Shown here in pieces: positions 24,704 to 31,200 of a stretch of 64,000 nt of DNA (position 1 is its first letter; every line of letters begins with the position of its first letter). Source of the DNA: Streptomyces ficellus (GTDB lineage: Bacteria > Actinomycetota > Actinomycetes > Streptomycetales > Streptomycetaceae); NCBI RefSeq assembly GCF_030406405.1, contig NZ_JAUEPL010000011.1:1-64000 (forward strand), read 5' to 3'. Below the pieces are notes generated by a model. It worked only from the letters and a program-made list of their open reading frames with translations, was not told where the DNA came from and did not search any database. A program made the translations under genes and the position numbers.

Positions 24704-25483
24704 ATGGCATCGGTGCCCGCGGTCCTCCGGTCGGAGTGGACCAAGATCCGTACGGTCTCCTCAACGGTCTGGACCCTCACGAGCGCCCTGGTGGTCACCG
24801 TCGCACTGGGCGCGGCGCTGAGCGCGCTGGTGAGGGCGACGTTCGAGGACATGCCGCCGATCGAGCAGGCGACGTTCGACCCGACCGTGGTCAGCTTCTC
24901 CGGCATGCTGCTGGGCCAGCTGGCGATGGTGGTGTTCGGGGTGCTGGTGGTGGGCACCGAGTACAGCACCGGCATGATCCGCACGTCACTCGCGGCCGTC
25001 CCCCGGCGGGGCACGTTCCTCTTCAGCAAGATCTTCGTCGCGGGCGTGCTGGCGCTCGTCGTCGGCCTGGCGACCAGCTTCCTGTCCTTCTTCCTCGGCC
25101 AGGCCCTGCTGGGCGAGCACCGCACGAGCATCGGCGAGGACAACGTCCTGCGCGCGGTGATCGGCGGCGGCCTCTACATGGGTCTGATGGCGGTGTTCTC
25201 GATGGGCGTGGCGGCGATGCTGCGCTCGACGGTGCTGTCGCTCGGCATCCTGGTGCCGTTCTTCTTCCTGATCTCCCAGATCCTCTCGGCCGTGCCGAAG
25301 GCCAAGGAGGTGGCGGAGTTCTTCCCCGACCAGGCGGGCTCCACGATCATGCAGGTCGTCCCCGGCGCCATGGGCAGCGACCCGCCACCGTACGGCCCCT
25401 GGGGCGGCATGGGCATCATGCTCCTCTGGGTCACGGCAGCCCTGCTCGGCGGCTACACGGTCCTGAAGAAGCGCGACGCCTGA
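24704..25483 (+). CDS. ABC-2 type transporter permease (pair A)
   Basis: 259 residues. A cytoplasmic coupling start (AVLRSEWTKIRTVSSTVWTL) is followed by six predicted membrane segments, the last before VLKKRDA. GTEYSTGMIRTSLAAVPRRG after the second helix is the conserved ABC-2 loop. The start is the ATG two bases after the ATPase stop, with GGGGGTG upstream. It pairs with the ATPase encoded at 23763. The SEWTKIRT start and STGMIRT loop recur in the permease at 26742, indicating duplication of the whole pair. Confidence 0.9.
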   Translation: MASVPAVLRSEWTKIRTVSSTVWTLTSALVVTVALGAALSALVRATFEDMPPIEQATFDPTVVSFSGMLLGQLAMVVFGVLVVGTEYSTGMIRTSLAAVPRRGTFLFSKIFVAGVLALVVGLATSFLSFFLGQALLGEHRTSIGEDNVLRAVIGGGLYMGLMAVFSMGVAAMLRSTVLSLGILVPFFFLISQILSAVPKAKEVAEFFPDQAGSTIMQVVPGAMGSDPPPYGPWGGMGIMLLWVTAALLGGYTVLKKRDA

Positions 25484-25502
25484 GGCACGCGGGTCCTTTT
25501 TT
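25473..25502 (+). terminator. weak terminator after permease A
   Basis: A short interrupted stem (GCG-GCC with GGC-CGC) spans the permease stop codon and is followed by TTTTTT (25497-25502), rare in this DNA. It separates the two ABC pairs. Confidence 0.35.
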
Positions 25503-25611
25503 ACGGCTTGGCCGGAACCGTCAAGGGGTCGATACGCTCTTACCTCTTACGGGGGCCATGGTGATCGCGCCGGGGCCCGACGCGAATGACCTGTCGATGG
25601 GGCTGGAGAGA

Positions 25612-26745
25612 ATGATCGAGGCAGTCGGCCTGACGAAGCGCTATGGCGCCAAGACGGCCGTGTACAACCTGTCCTTCCAGGTGAGGCCGGGTACCGTGAC
25701 CGGCTTCCTGGGGCCCAACGGTTCCGGCAAGTCGACCACGATGCGCATGATCCTCGGGCTGGACCGGCCCACGTCGGGGCATGTGACGATCGGCGGCCAC
25801 CCCTTCCGGCGGCTGCCGAACGCGCCCCGGCAGGTGGGGGCGCTGCTGGACGCCAAGGCGGTGCACGGGGGACGCAGCGCGCGGAACCATCTGCTGTCGC
25901 TGGCCCAGCTCGCCGGCATCCCGGCGCGGCGGGTCGACGAGGTGCTCGGGGTCGTCGGGCTCCAGGACGTGGCGCGGAAGCGGTCCAGCGGGTTCTCGCT
26001 GGGCATGGGCCAGCGGCTCGGTATCGCGGCCGCGCTGCTCGGCGATCCGCAGGTGCTCCTCTTCGACGAGCCCGTCAACGGCCTGGACCCGGAGGGCATC
26101 CTCTGGGTGCGCAACCTGATGAAGGCCCTGGCCGCCGAGGGGCGTACGGTCTTCGTCTCCTCGCACCTGATGAGCGAGATGGCCCTGACCGCCGAGCACC
26201 TGATCGTGATCGGCCGCGGTCAGCTGCTGGCCGACATGAGCGTCAAGGACTTCATCTCGGCCAACTCCGCCGACTTCGCGCGGGTGCGCGCGCCGCAGAC
26301 CGAGCCGCAGCAGCGGGAGAAACTGATGGTGGCGCTCGCCGAGGCCGGCGGGCAGGTCATGTCCGAGCCGGACGGCGCGCTGCGCGTGACCGGTCTCCCG
26401 CTGCCGCGCATCAGCGACCTGGCGCACGACGCGGGCGTACGGCTGTGGGAGCTGTCCCCGCACCAGGCTTCGCTGGAGGAGGCGTACATGCGGCTGACGC
26501 AGGGCGCCGTGGACTACCGCTCGACCGACGACCAGCGGGCCGGGCTGATGCAGCAGCCGCCCATGGGGTACGCGCCGCCGCCGGTGGTCATCCCGGAGGT
26601 GCCGCAGCAGGGCTGGTACGCCCCGCCGCCGCCCGGACACAACCCCTACGCGGCAGGCCCGGGCACCCAGCCGGCCGGGCCCCCGGCGGCCCCCGCCCCC
26701 GCCCCCGCCCCCGCAGACCTGAGCAAGAGCGAGGACGCCCGATGA
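25612..26745 (+). CDS. ABC-2 type transporter ATP-binding protein (pair B) with proline-rich tail
   Basis: 377 residues. Walker A GPNGSGKST, signature FSLGMGQRLGI, Walker B LLFDEPVNGLDP and SSHLMSEM closely match pair A. The difference is a tail of about 75 residues rich in Pro, Gly and Tyr (PPMGYAPPPVV, GWYAPPPPGHNPY, then alternating Ala-Pro). The ATG at 25612 was chosen because it aligns with the start of the paralogue (MIEAVGLTKRYG against MIELEGLTKRFG); in-frame starts at 25558 and 25597 are possible. The stop overlaps the permease start (ATGA). Substrate unknown. Confidence 0.9.
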   Translation: MIEAVGLTKRYGAKTAVYNLSFQVRPGTVTGFLGPNGSGKSTTMRMILGLDRPTSGHVTIGGHPFRRLPNAPRQVGALLDAKAVHGGRSARNHLLSLAQLAGIPARRVDEVLGVVGLQDVARKRSSGFSLGMGQRLGIAAALLGDPQVLLFDEPVNGLDPEGILWVRNLMKALAAEGRTVFVSSHLMSEMALTAEHLIVIGRGQLLADMSVKDFISANSADFARVRAPQTEPQQREKLMVALAEAGGQVMSEPDGALRVTGLPLPRISDLAHDAGVRLWELSPHQASLEEAYMRLTQGAVDYRSTDDQRAGLMQQPPMGYAPPPVVIPEVPQQGWYAPPPPGHNPYAAGPGTQPAGPPAAPAPAPAPADLSKSEDAR

Positions 26746-27578
26746 CCACCGCCCCCTACCAGCAGGGCCCACAGCCCCAGTACCAGCAGTACACCTCGCC
26801 CATTCCGGCCCGCCGCGCCCACCTCGGCGACGCGCTCGCCTCCGAGTGGACCAAAATCCGGTCCGTGCGGTCCACGATGTGGACGCTCGGCGTCATGATC
26901 GTGCTGATGGTCGGCATCGGCCTGCTCGCCGCCGTGGCGGTCTCCGCCTCCGACGCCGACATGCAGGGCGAGTCGGTCCTGGTACTCGGGTTCTACGGCG
27001 TGCTGCTCGGCTCGATCTGCGTGGTCACCCTCGGCGTACTGACCATCGCCTCCGAGCACGGCACCGGCATGATCCGTACGACGCTGACGGCCTGCCCCAG
27101 CCGTGGCCGGGTCCTCCTCGCCAAGTCCATCGTCTTCTTCCTGCTCACCTTCACCGTCACCACGGTCACCGCCGCGCTCGTCGCCGTCCTCCAGGCCGGC
27201 TTGGTCGGCTCCGGCACCACGACGGGTGAGGAGTGGCTGCGCGCCACGGTCGGCGTCGGTCTGTTCATCGCCGTGCTCGGGCTGCTGGCCCTGGCCGTGG
27301 GCGCGCTGATCCGGCACTCCGCGGGCGCGATCACGGTGATGATCGGGCTCATGCTGCTGCCGCTGGTGGCGGCCATGTTCATGTTCTCGGAGTCGCTGGT
27401 CGACGTACGGCAGGTGCTGCTCGACTACTCGATCCCGAGCCTGCTCGTCGCCTTCTACAGCGACGCCGGGATCACCGACACCGGTCCGGAGGGCTGGACC
27501 TCCCTGGGAATCCTGACGGGCGTGACCGCCGTCGCGCTGGCCGGCGCGTTCTACGCGCTGGACAGGCGGGATGTGTAG
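26742..27578 (+). CDS. ABC-2 type transporter permease (pair B)
   Basis: 278 residues. An N-terminal Gln/Pro/Tyr-rich stretch (YQQGPQPQYQQYTSPIP) precedes SEWTKIRSVRSTMWTLGVM and six predicted membrane segments; the ABC-2 loop is EHGTGMIRTTLTACPSRGR. The start overlaps the ATPase stop by four bases, so the subunits are translationally coupled. It is a paralogue of permease A. Position next to scy-filP suggests a surface or tip-related export role, but only by association. Confidence 0.9.
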   Translation: MTTAPYQQGPQPQYQQYTSPIPARRAHLGDALASEWTKIRSVRSTMWTLGVMIVLMVGIGLLAAVAVSASDADMQGESVLVLGFYGVLLGSICVVTLGVLTIASEHGTGMIRTTLTACPSRGRVLLAKSIVFFLLTFTVTTVTAALVAVLQAGLVGSGTTTGEEWLRATVGVGLFIAVLGLLALAVGALIRHSAGAITVMIGLMLLPLVAAMFMFSESLVDVRQVLLDYSIPSLLVAFYSDAGITDTGPEGWTSLGILTGVTAVALAGAFYALDRRDV

Positions 27579-27646
27579 CACATCACCGGGAGTACGATGA
27601 TCTGCTCCACCCCACACCCGTACGAGAGTCGAGGACATCCCTACCG

Positions 27647-28228
27647 ATGCACGCCCGTCGGCTGCCCACATGGGCCTGGGTCACCGGTCTGACGGCGGGG
27701 GCTCTGGCGACCGTGGCCACTCTGGCCGTCCAGGCCGGTCACGCCGCCCCGGACGGTGGCAGGGGCGCTGCCGCCGGGCCACGCCCCTCCGTGTCACCGT
27801 CGTCGCCGTCGCCCGCGGCCGGCCGTTCGGCGGCGGCGCCCGAGGCGGCCGCGGTACCCGCGCGTTCCGGAGAGGGCAGGCGCATCGTCTACTCGCTCGG
27901 ACAGCGGCGGGTGTGGCTGGTCGGGGAGGACAACGGCGTGCGCCGCTCCTTCACCGTCTGGCCGGGCTCCGTGGCTCCGGCCAAGGGGACGCACCTGGTG
28001 TCCTTCCGGCGCGCGGCCGGTACGGGCTCGGACGGCGTGGGCGTCGAGAACGTCGTCTACTTCGCCGTCACCTCGGGTGTGTCCGTGGCGTTCTCCAACG
28101 CCGTCGACGGCTCCTCGCCCGCGCCGGTGCCCGGGCTGCGGACCGGCGGCATCCGCATGAGCGCCGCGGACGGCGACGCGGTGTGGGGCTTCGGCACCCA
28201 GGGCACGACCGTGTCGGTGGTCGACTGA
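27647..28228 (+). CDS. secreted L,D-transpeptidase-like protein lacking catalytic residues
   Basis: 193 residues. A signal peptide (HARRLPTWAWVTGLTAGALATVATLAVQAGHA) and an Ala/Pro/Ser-rich linker lead to a domain whose strand order and ending (RRIVYSLGQRRVWLVGEDNGVRRSFTVWPGS, then GGIRMSAADGDAVWGFGTQGTTVSVV) follow the YkuD L,D-transpeptidase fold. In active enzymes the ending contains S-H-G-C-I-R; here it is R165-T166-G167-G168-I-R, so both His and the nucleophilic Cys are missing. The upstream conserved His also appears replaced (VAFSNAV, Ser150). It is probably a non-catalytic peptidoglycan-binding relative. Similarity is judged by eye. Convergent with the next gene. Confidence 0.7.
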   Translation: MHARRLPTWAWVTGLTAGALATVATLAVQAGHAAPDGGRGAAAGPRPSVSPSSPSPAAGRSAAAPEAAAVPARSGEGRRIVYSLGQRRVWLVGEDNGVRRSFTVWPGSVAPAKGTHLVSFRRAAGTGSDGVGVENVVYFAVTSGVSVAFSNAVDGSSPAPVPGLRTGGIRMSAADGDAVWGFGTQGTTVSVVD

Positions 28229-28241
28229 GGCCTTCGTCAAC

Positions 28242-28571
28242 TCAGTAACGAGGCGCGCTACGGGGCCGCTGCACCCGCGAGGTGCGGCGGTCCTTGGCGT
28301 TCCAGCACGCCTTGTGCCAGTGGCGCCGGTCGTCCACGCCCCCGTACTGGGACCAGGCCACCACATGCGGCACCGCCGAGGGGATCTCCTGGTCGCAGCC
28401 GGGGCAGCGGTACCGCTTGCCCGCGGCGCTCGCGCCCGCCACATGGCGGACGGACCACTCCTCGCCCTGCCAGAGCTCGGTGCGCTGGAAGCCTCCGTAC
28501 CGGTCGCCCGGCTCGCCTGCGTACTCGTTCGGCTTCTCGCCGCCACGGGGGCGGTTGCGGCGCGGTGACAC
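28242..28571 (-). CDS. small conserved protein with a putative zinc ribbon
   Basis: 109 residues from the GTG at 28571, with GAGGTG six bases upstream. The N-terminus is basic and disordered (SPRRNRPRGGEKPNEYAGEPGDRYGG). The core YRCPGCDQEIP, then VPHVVAWSQYGGVDDRRHWHKACW has a CxxC pair and HxxC, which could bind one zinc ion. The family is common in actinomycetes and is sometimes mislabelled ATP/GTP-binding; there is no P-loop here. The function is unknown, perhaps nucleic-acid binding. It lies tail to tail with the pseudo-L,D-transpeptidase gene, 13 bases apart. Confidence 0.75.
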   Translation of the reverse strand: MSPRRNRPRGGEKPNEYAGEPGDRYGGFQRTELWQGEEWSVRHVAGASAAGKRYRCPGCDQEIPSAVPHVVAWSQYGGVDDRRHWHKACWNAKDRRTSRVQRPRSAPRY

Positions 28572-28766
28572 GGAACACCTCACTGGGGGCAGGCGGCGAA
28601 TTTTTCCGGTCCAGCCTACGGGCAGCGACTGTGGGTACTCGCACGGTCGGGAACGGTTACCGGAAAATCGCAACAACTTGCCGCTCGGCCGTTGCCTTTG
28701 GCACGTGTCAGACGTTGTTGCCGGTGAGGGGAGCCGCGTCGGCCGGTCAAAGAGAGGCAGAAGGCG

Positions 28767-29801
28767 ATGCGTGTGGGAACTTTTGTACTGGCGGCCCAGT
28801 TTCCCGGCCAGGGCCAGGGGGAGACGCTGCACCGCGCGGTGCGGTCGGCGGAGGTGGCCGAGGAGGCGGGGCTGGACTCGGTCTGGCTGGCCGAGCACCA
28901 CTTCGTACCGTACGGCGTGTGCCCCTCGGCCGTGACGCTCGCCGCGCTGTTGCTCGGCCGGACGCGTCGCATCCGGGTGGGCACGGCCGTGAGCGTGCTG
29001 CCGACCGCCCATCCCGTCGCGCTCGCCGAGCAGACGGCGCTGCTGCACCTCACCTCCGGCGGGCGGTTCACCCTCGGTGTGGGGCGGGGCGGGCCGTGGG
29101 TGGACCTGGAGGTGTTCGGCTCCGGCCTGGCGGCGTACGAGAAGGGCTTCCCCGAAGCGCTGGACCTGCTGCTGCGCTGGCTGCGTGAGCCGCGCGTCTC
29201 GGCGGACGGCCCGCGCTACCGGTTTCGCGAGGTCGCCGTCGTACCGAGGCCCGGTGAGCTCATCGACGGCGATCCGGTGCCCGAGACGATCGTCGCCTGC
29301 ACCTCCCCGTCGAGCGTGCGGACGGCGGCCGAGCGGGGGCTGCCGATGCTGCTCGGGATGCACTGCGGTGACGAGGAGAAGGCCGGCATGGTGGCGCTGT
29401 GGCGCCGGGAGGCGCTCGCCGCCGGCCACACACCGGACGCGGTCGAACGGGCGGCGGCCCGCCATGTGTCGGCGGGCGTGGCGCAGATCGCGGACCGTAC
29501 GGAGGACGCGGTGGAGACCCTGGTGAAGGCCATGCCGGGCTGGCTGAAGCAGGGCCTGGACGCCCATGTCACGGTCGACGGCCGGCAGCGGGCGATGCGT
29601 GACCCGGTCGCGTACACCGAGCTGCTGTGCCGGCTTCATCCGGTCGGCACGGCCCGGGTGGCGGCCGACCGGCTCGCGGCGACCTCGGAGCGGACCGGGA
29701 TCACGCGCTTCGCCCTGCTCGTCGAGGGATCCGGCGATGTCGCGGCCACGGAGGAGAATGTGCGGCGGCTGGGGACGGATGTCGTTCCCCTGCTGGAATG
29801 A
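28767..29801 (+). CDS. LLM-class (luciferase-like) flavin-dependent oxidoreductase
   Basis: 344 residues, a single TIM barrel of the bacterial luciferase family: MRVGTFVLAAQFPGQGQGET, AEEAGLDSVWLAEHHFVPYG, RIRVGTAVSVLPTAHPVALAEQTALL and GGRFTLGVGRGGPW are the standard flavin-site segments. It would use FMN or F420 to oxidise an unknown small molecule. AGAGGCAGAAGG lies upstream of the ATG. Divergent from the zinc-ribbon gene with a 195-base gap, and convergent with the SCO5389-family gene across a hairpin. Substrate not predictable. Confidence 0.88.
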   Translation: MRVGTFVLAAQFPGQGQGETLHRAVRSAEVAEEAGLDSVWLAEHHFVPYGVCPSAVTLAALLLGRTRRIRVGTAVSVLPTAHPVALAEQTALLHLTSGGRFTLGVGRGGPWVDLEVFGSGLAAYEKGFPEALDLLLRWLREPRVSADGPRYRFREVAVVPRPGELIDGDPVPETIVACTSPSSVRTAAERGLPMLLGMHCGDEEKAGMVALWRREALAAGHTPDAVERAAARHVSAGVAQIADRTEDAVETLVKAMPGWLKQGLDAHVTVDGRQRAMRDPVAYTELLCRLHPVGTARVAADRLAATSERTGITRFALLVEGSGDVAATEENVRRLGTDVVPLLE

Positions 29802-29810
29802 CGACCAACA

Positions 29811-29860
29811 TGCTGCCGCCCCGGCACCAGTCGCATCTCCCGCGATGCGGAGCGGCAGCA
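29811..29860. terminator. bidirectional hairpin between LLM and SCO5389-family genes
   Basis: TGCTGCCGC (29811-29819) pairs exactly with GCGGCAGCA (29852-29860), and an inner CGCAT/ATGCG pair extends the structure. It fills the gap between two convergent genes and ends seven bases from the stop codon of the right-hand gene. Confidence 0.5.
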
Positions 29861-29867
29861 CAGGGCA

Positions 29868-30260
29868 TCAGCAGTCGCGCATCTGCGGCGACTGGTTCAA
29901 CAGCTGGGCTCGTACGGAGGTGAAGCGGGCCAGCCGCTCGTCGACCGAGGAGTCCAGCGGGAACACCGCGACGCGGTGGCAGTTCTGGAACGCCAGACGG
30001 ACGCCGAAGTGCCGCTGGAGCGCACCCCGGATCGCATCACTGGCCAGCGCGCGCAGCAGCTGCCCGCGCGCCTGCTCGTCCGGCGGGGGCGTCTGGTTGT
30101 CGGCGAAAGCGCCACCGTCCACCTTCAGCTGGGCCACCAGTGAGCTGATCATCTCCCATGCGTAGGGCAGGGAGGTCCGGACGCAGTCGACGAAGTCGGC
30201 TTCGTCGACCTCGCCTCGCTCGGCCTGTTCCAACAGCGCCGGTGAGACGTCGAGCGACAT
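29868..30260 (-). CDS. SCO5389-family conserved actinobacterial protein
   Basis: 130 residues: MSLDVSPALLEQAERGEVDEADFVDCVRTSLPYAWEMISSLV, then DEQARGQLLRALASDAIRGALQRHFGVRLAFQNCHRVAVF, ending RDC. It matches what I recall of SCO5389-type proteins found widely in Streptomyces; there is no recognised domain, signal peptide or membrane helix. AGGAGA precedes the ATG. It is divergent from nucS with a 219-base gap, which is the same neighbourhood as in S. coelicolor. The function is unknown. Confidence 0.8.
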   Translation of the reverse strand: MSLDVSPALLEQAERGEVDEADFVDCVRTSLPYAWEMISSLVAQLKVDGGAFADNQTPPPDEQARGQLLRALASDAIRGALQRHFGVRLAFQNCHRVAVFPLDSSVDERLARFTSVRAQLLNQSPQMRDC

Positions 30261-30465
30261 GGGTTCTCCTCTCGCGACCCCGGACGACCGGGGTCTTACG
30301 GGCAGGGAAGGAGGACGCCCCCGGTGACACGCTGCGTGTACGAGCGACAACCTCCCGCTTCCACGGTAAGCGCGCTGTCCGGACCGCACCAGGAGATTGG
30401 GTGCACAACCGGCCACGGGAGAACGGGAGTTTAGGACCGAATCGCGCGGAAGCGCGTGCGTCGAG

Positions 30466-30471
30466 TAGCGT
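30466..30471 (+). promoter_or_regulatory. -10 element of the nucS promoter (near-leaderless)
   Basis: TAGCGT ends eight bases before the nucS ATG, which gives at most a one- or two-base leader. No ribosome site is visible. Confidence 0.35.
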
Positions 30472-30479
30472 TGCCGACC

Positions 30480-31142
30480 ATGCGTCTCGTCATCGCCCGC
30501 TGCTCCGTGGACTACGCGGGCCGGCTCACCGCCCACCTGCCCTCCGCCCCCCGTCTGATCCTGGTCAAGGCAGACGGCAGCGTGTCCATCCACGCAGACG
30601 ACAGGGCGTACAAACCGCTCAATTGGATGTCCCCGCCGTGCACCCTCAAGGAGGGTGATGACAGCGTCTGGACGGTCGTGAACAAAGCGGGCGAGAAACT
30701 GATCATCACGATGCAGGAAATCCTCCACGACTCGTCCCATGAGCTCGGTGTCGACCCCGGTCTCATCAAGGACGGCGTGGAAGCGCACCTCCAGGAGCTG
30801 CTCGCCGACCGGATCGAGACACTGGGCGACGGGTACACCCTGATCCGCCGCGAGTACCCGACCGCCATCGGTCCGGTGGACATCCTGTGCCGCGACTCGG
30901 ACGGGGCGACCGTGGCCGTGGAGATCAAGCGGCGCGGCGAGATCGACGGTGTGGAACAGCTCACCCGGTACCTGGAGCTGCTGAACCGCGACCCCCATCT
31001 GGCGCCGGTGAAGGGCATCTTCGCCGCCCAGGAGATCAAGCCACAGGCACGGGTGCTCGCGACGGACCGCGGGATCGGGTGCGTGGTGCTGGACTACAAC
31101 GCGCTGCGGGGCATCGAGGACGACAAGCTGCGGCTGTTCTGA
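30480..31142 (+). CDS. nucS: NucS/EndoMS mismatch-specific endonuclease
   Basis: 220 residues. NucS performs mismatch repair in actinobacteria lacking MutS/MutL by cutting both strands at a mismatch. The N-terminal dimerisation domain ([20 protein letters not shown]) is joined to a RecB-like nuclease domain with Asp134 (GPVDILCRD) and Glu148-x-Lys150 (VAVEIKRRG), then QLTRYLELL. The last residues, DDKLRLF, form the peptide expected to bind the DNA-clamp DnaN. The ATG is predicted to be at or within two bases of the transcript start. A very strong terminator follows. Confidence 0.95.
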   Translation: MRLVIARCSVDYAGRLTAHLPSAPRLILVKADGSVSIHADDRAYKPLNWMSPPCTLKEGDDSVWTVVNKAGEKLIITMQEILHDSSHELGVDPGLIKDGVEAHLQELLADRIETLGDGYTLIRREYPTAIGPVDILCRDSDGATVAVEIKRRGEIDGVEQLTRYLELLNRDPHLAPVKGIFAAQEIKPQARVLATDRGIGCVVLDYNALRGIEDDKLRLF

Positions 31143-31149
31143 CTCTCGG

Positions 31150-31200
31150 ACACGCGTGTACGGCCCCGGGGGCGCAAACCCCGGGGCCGTACGCGTGTGT
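31150..31200. terminator. 22-bp stem bidirectional terminator between nucS and the ATPase gene
   Basis: Left arm 31150-31171 (ACACGCGTGTACGGCCCC, then GGGG) pairs with 31179-31200 around the loop GCGCAAA, with only two G-U wobbles. It lies between two convergent genes and ends at the stop codon of the right-hand one. Confidence 0.85.
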
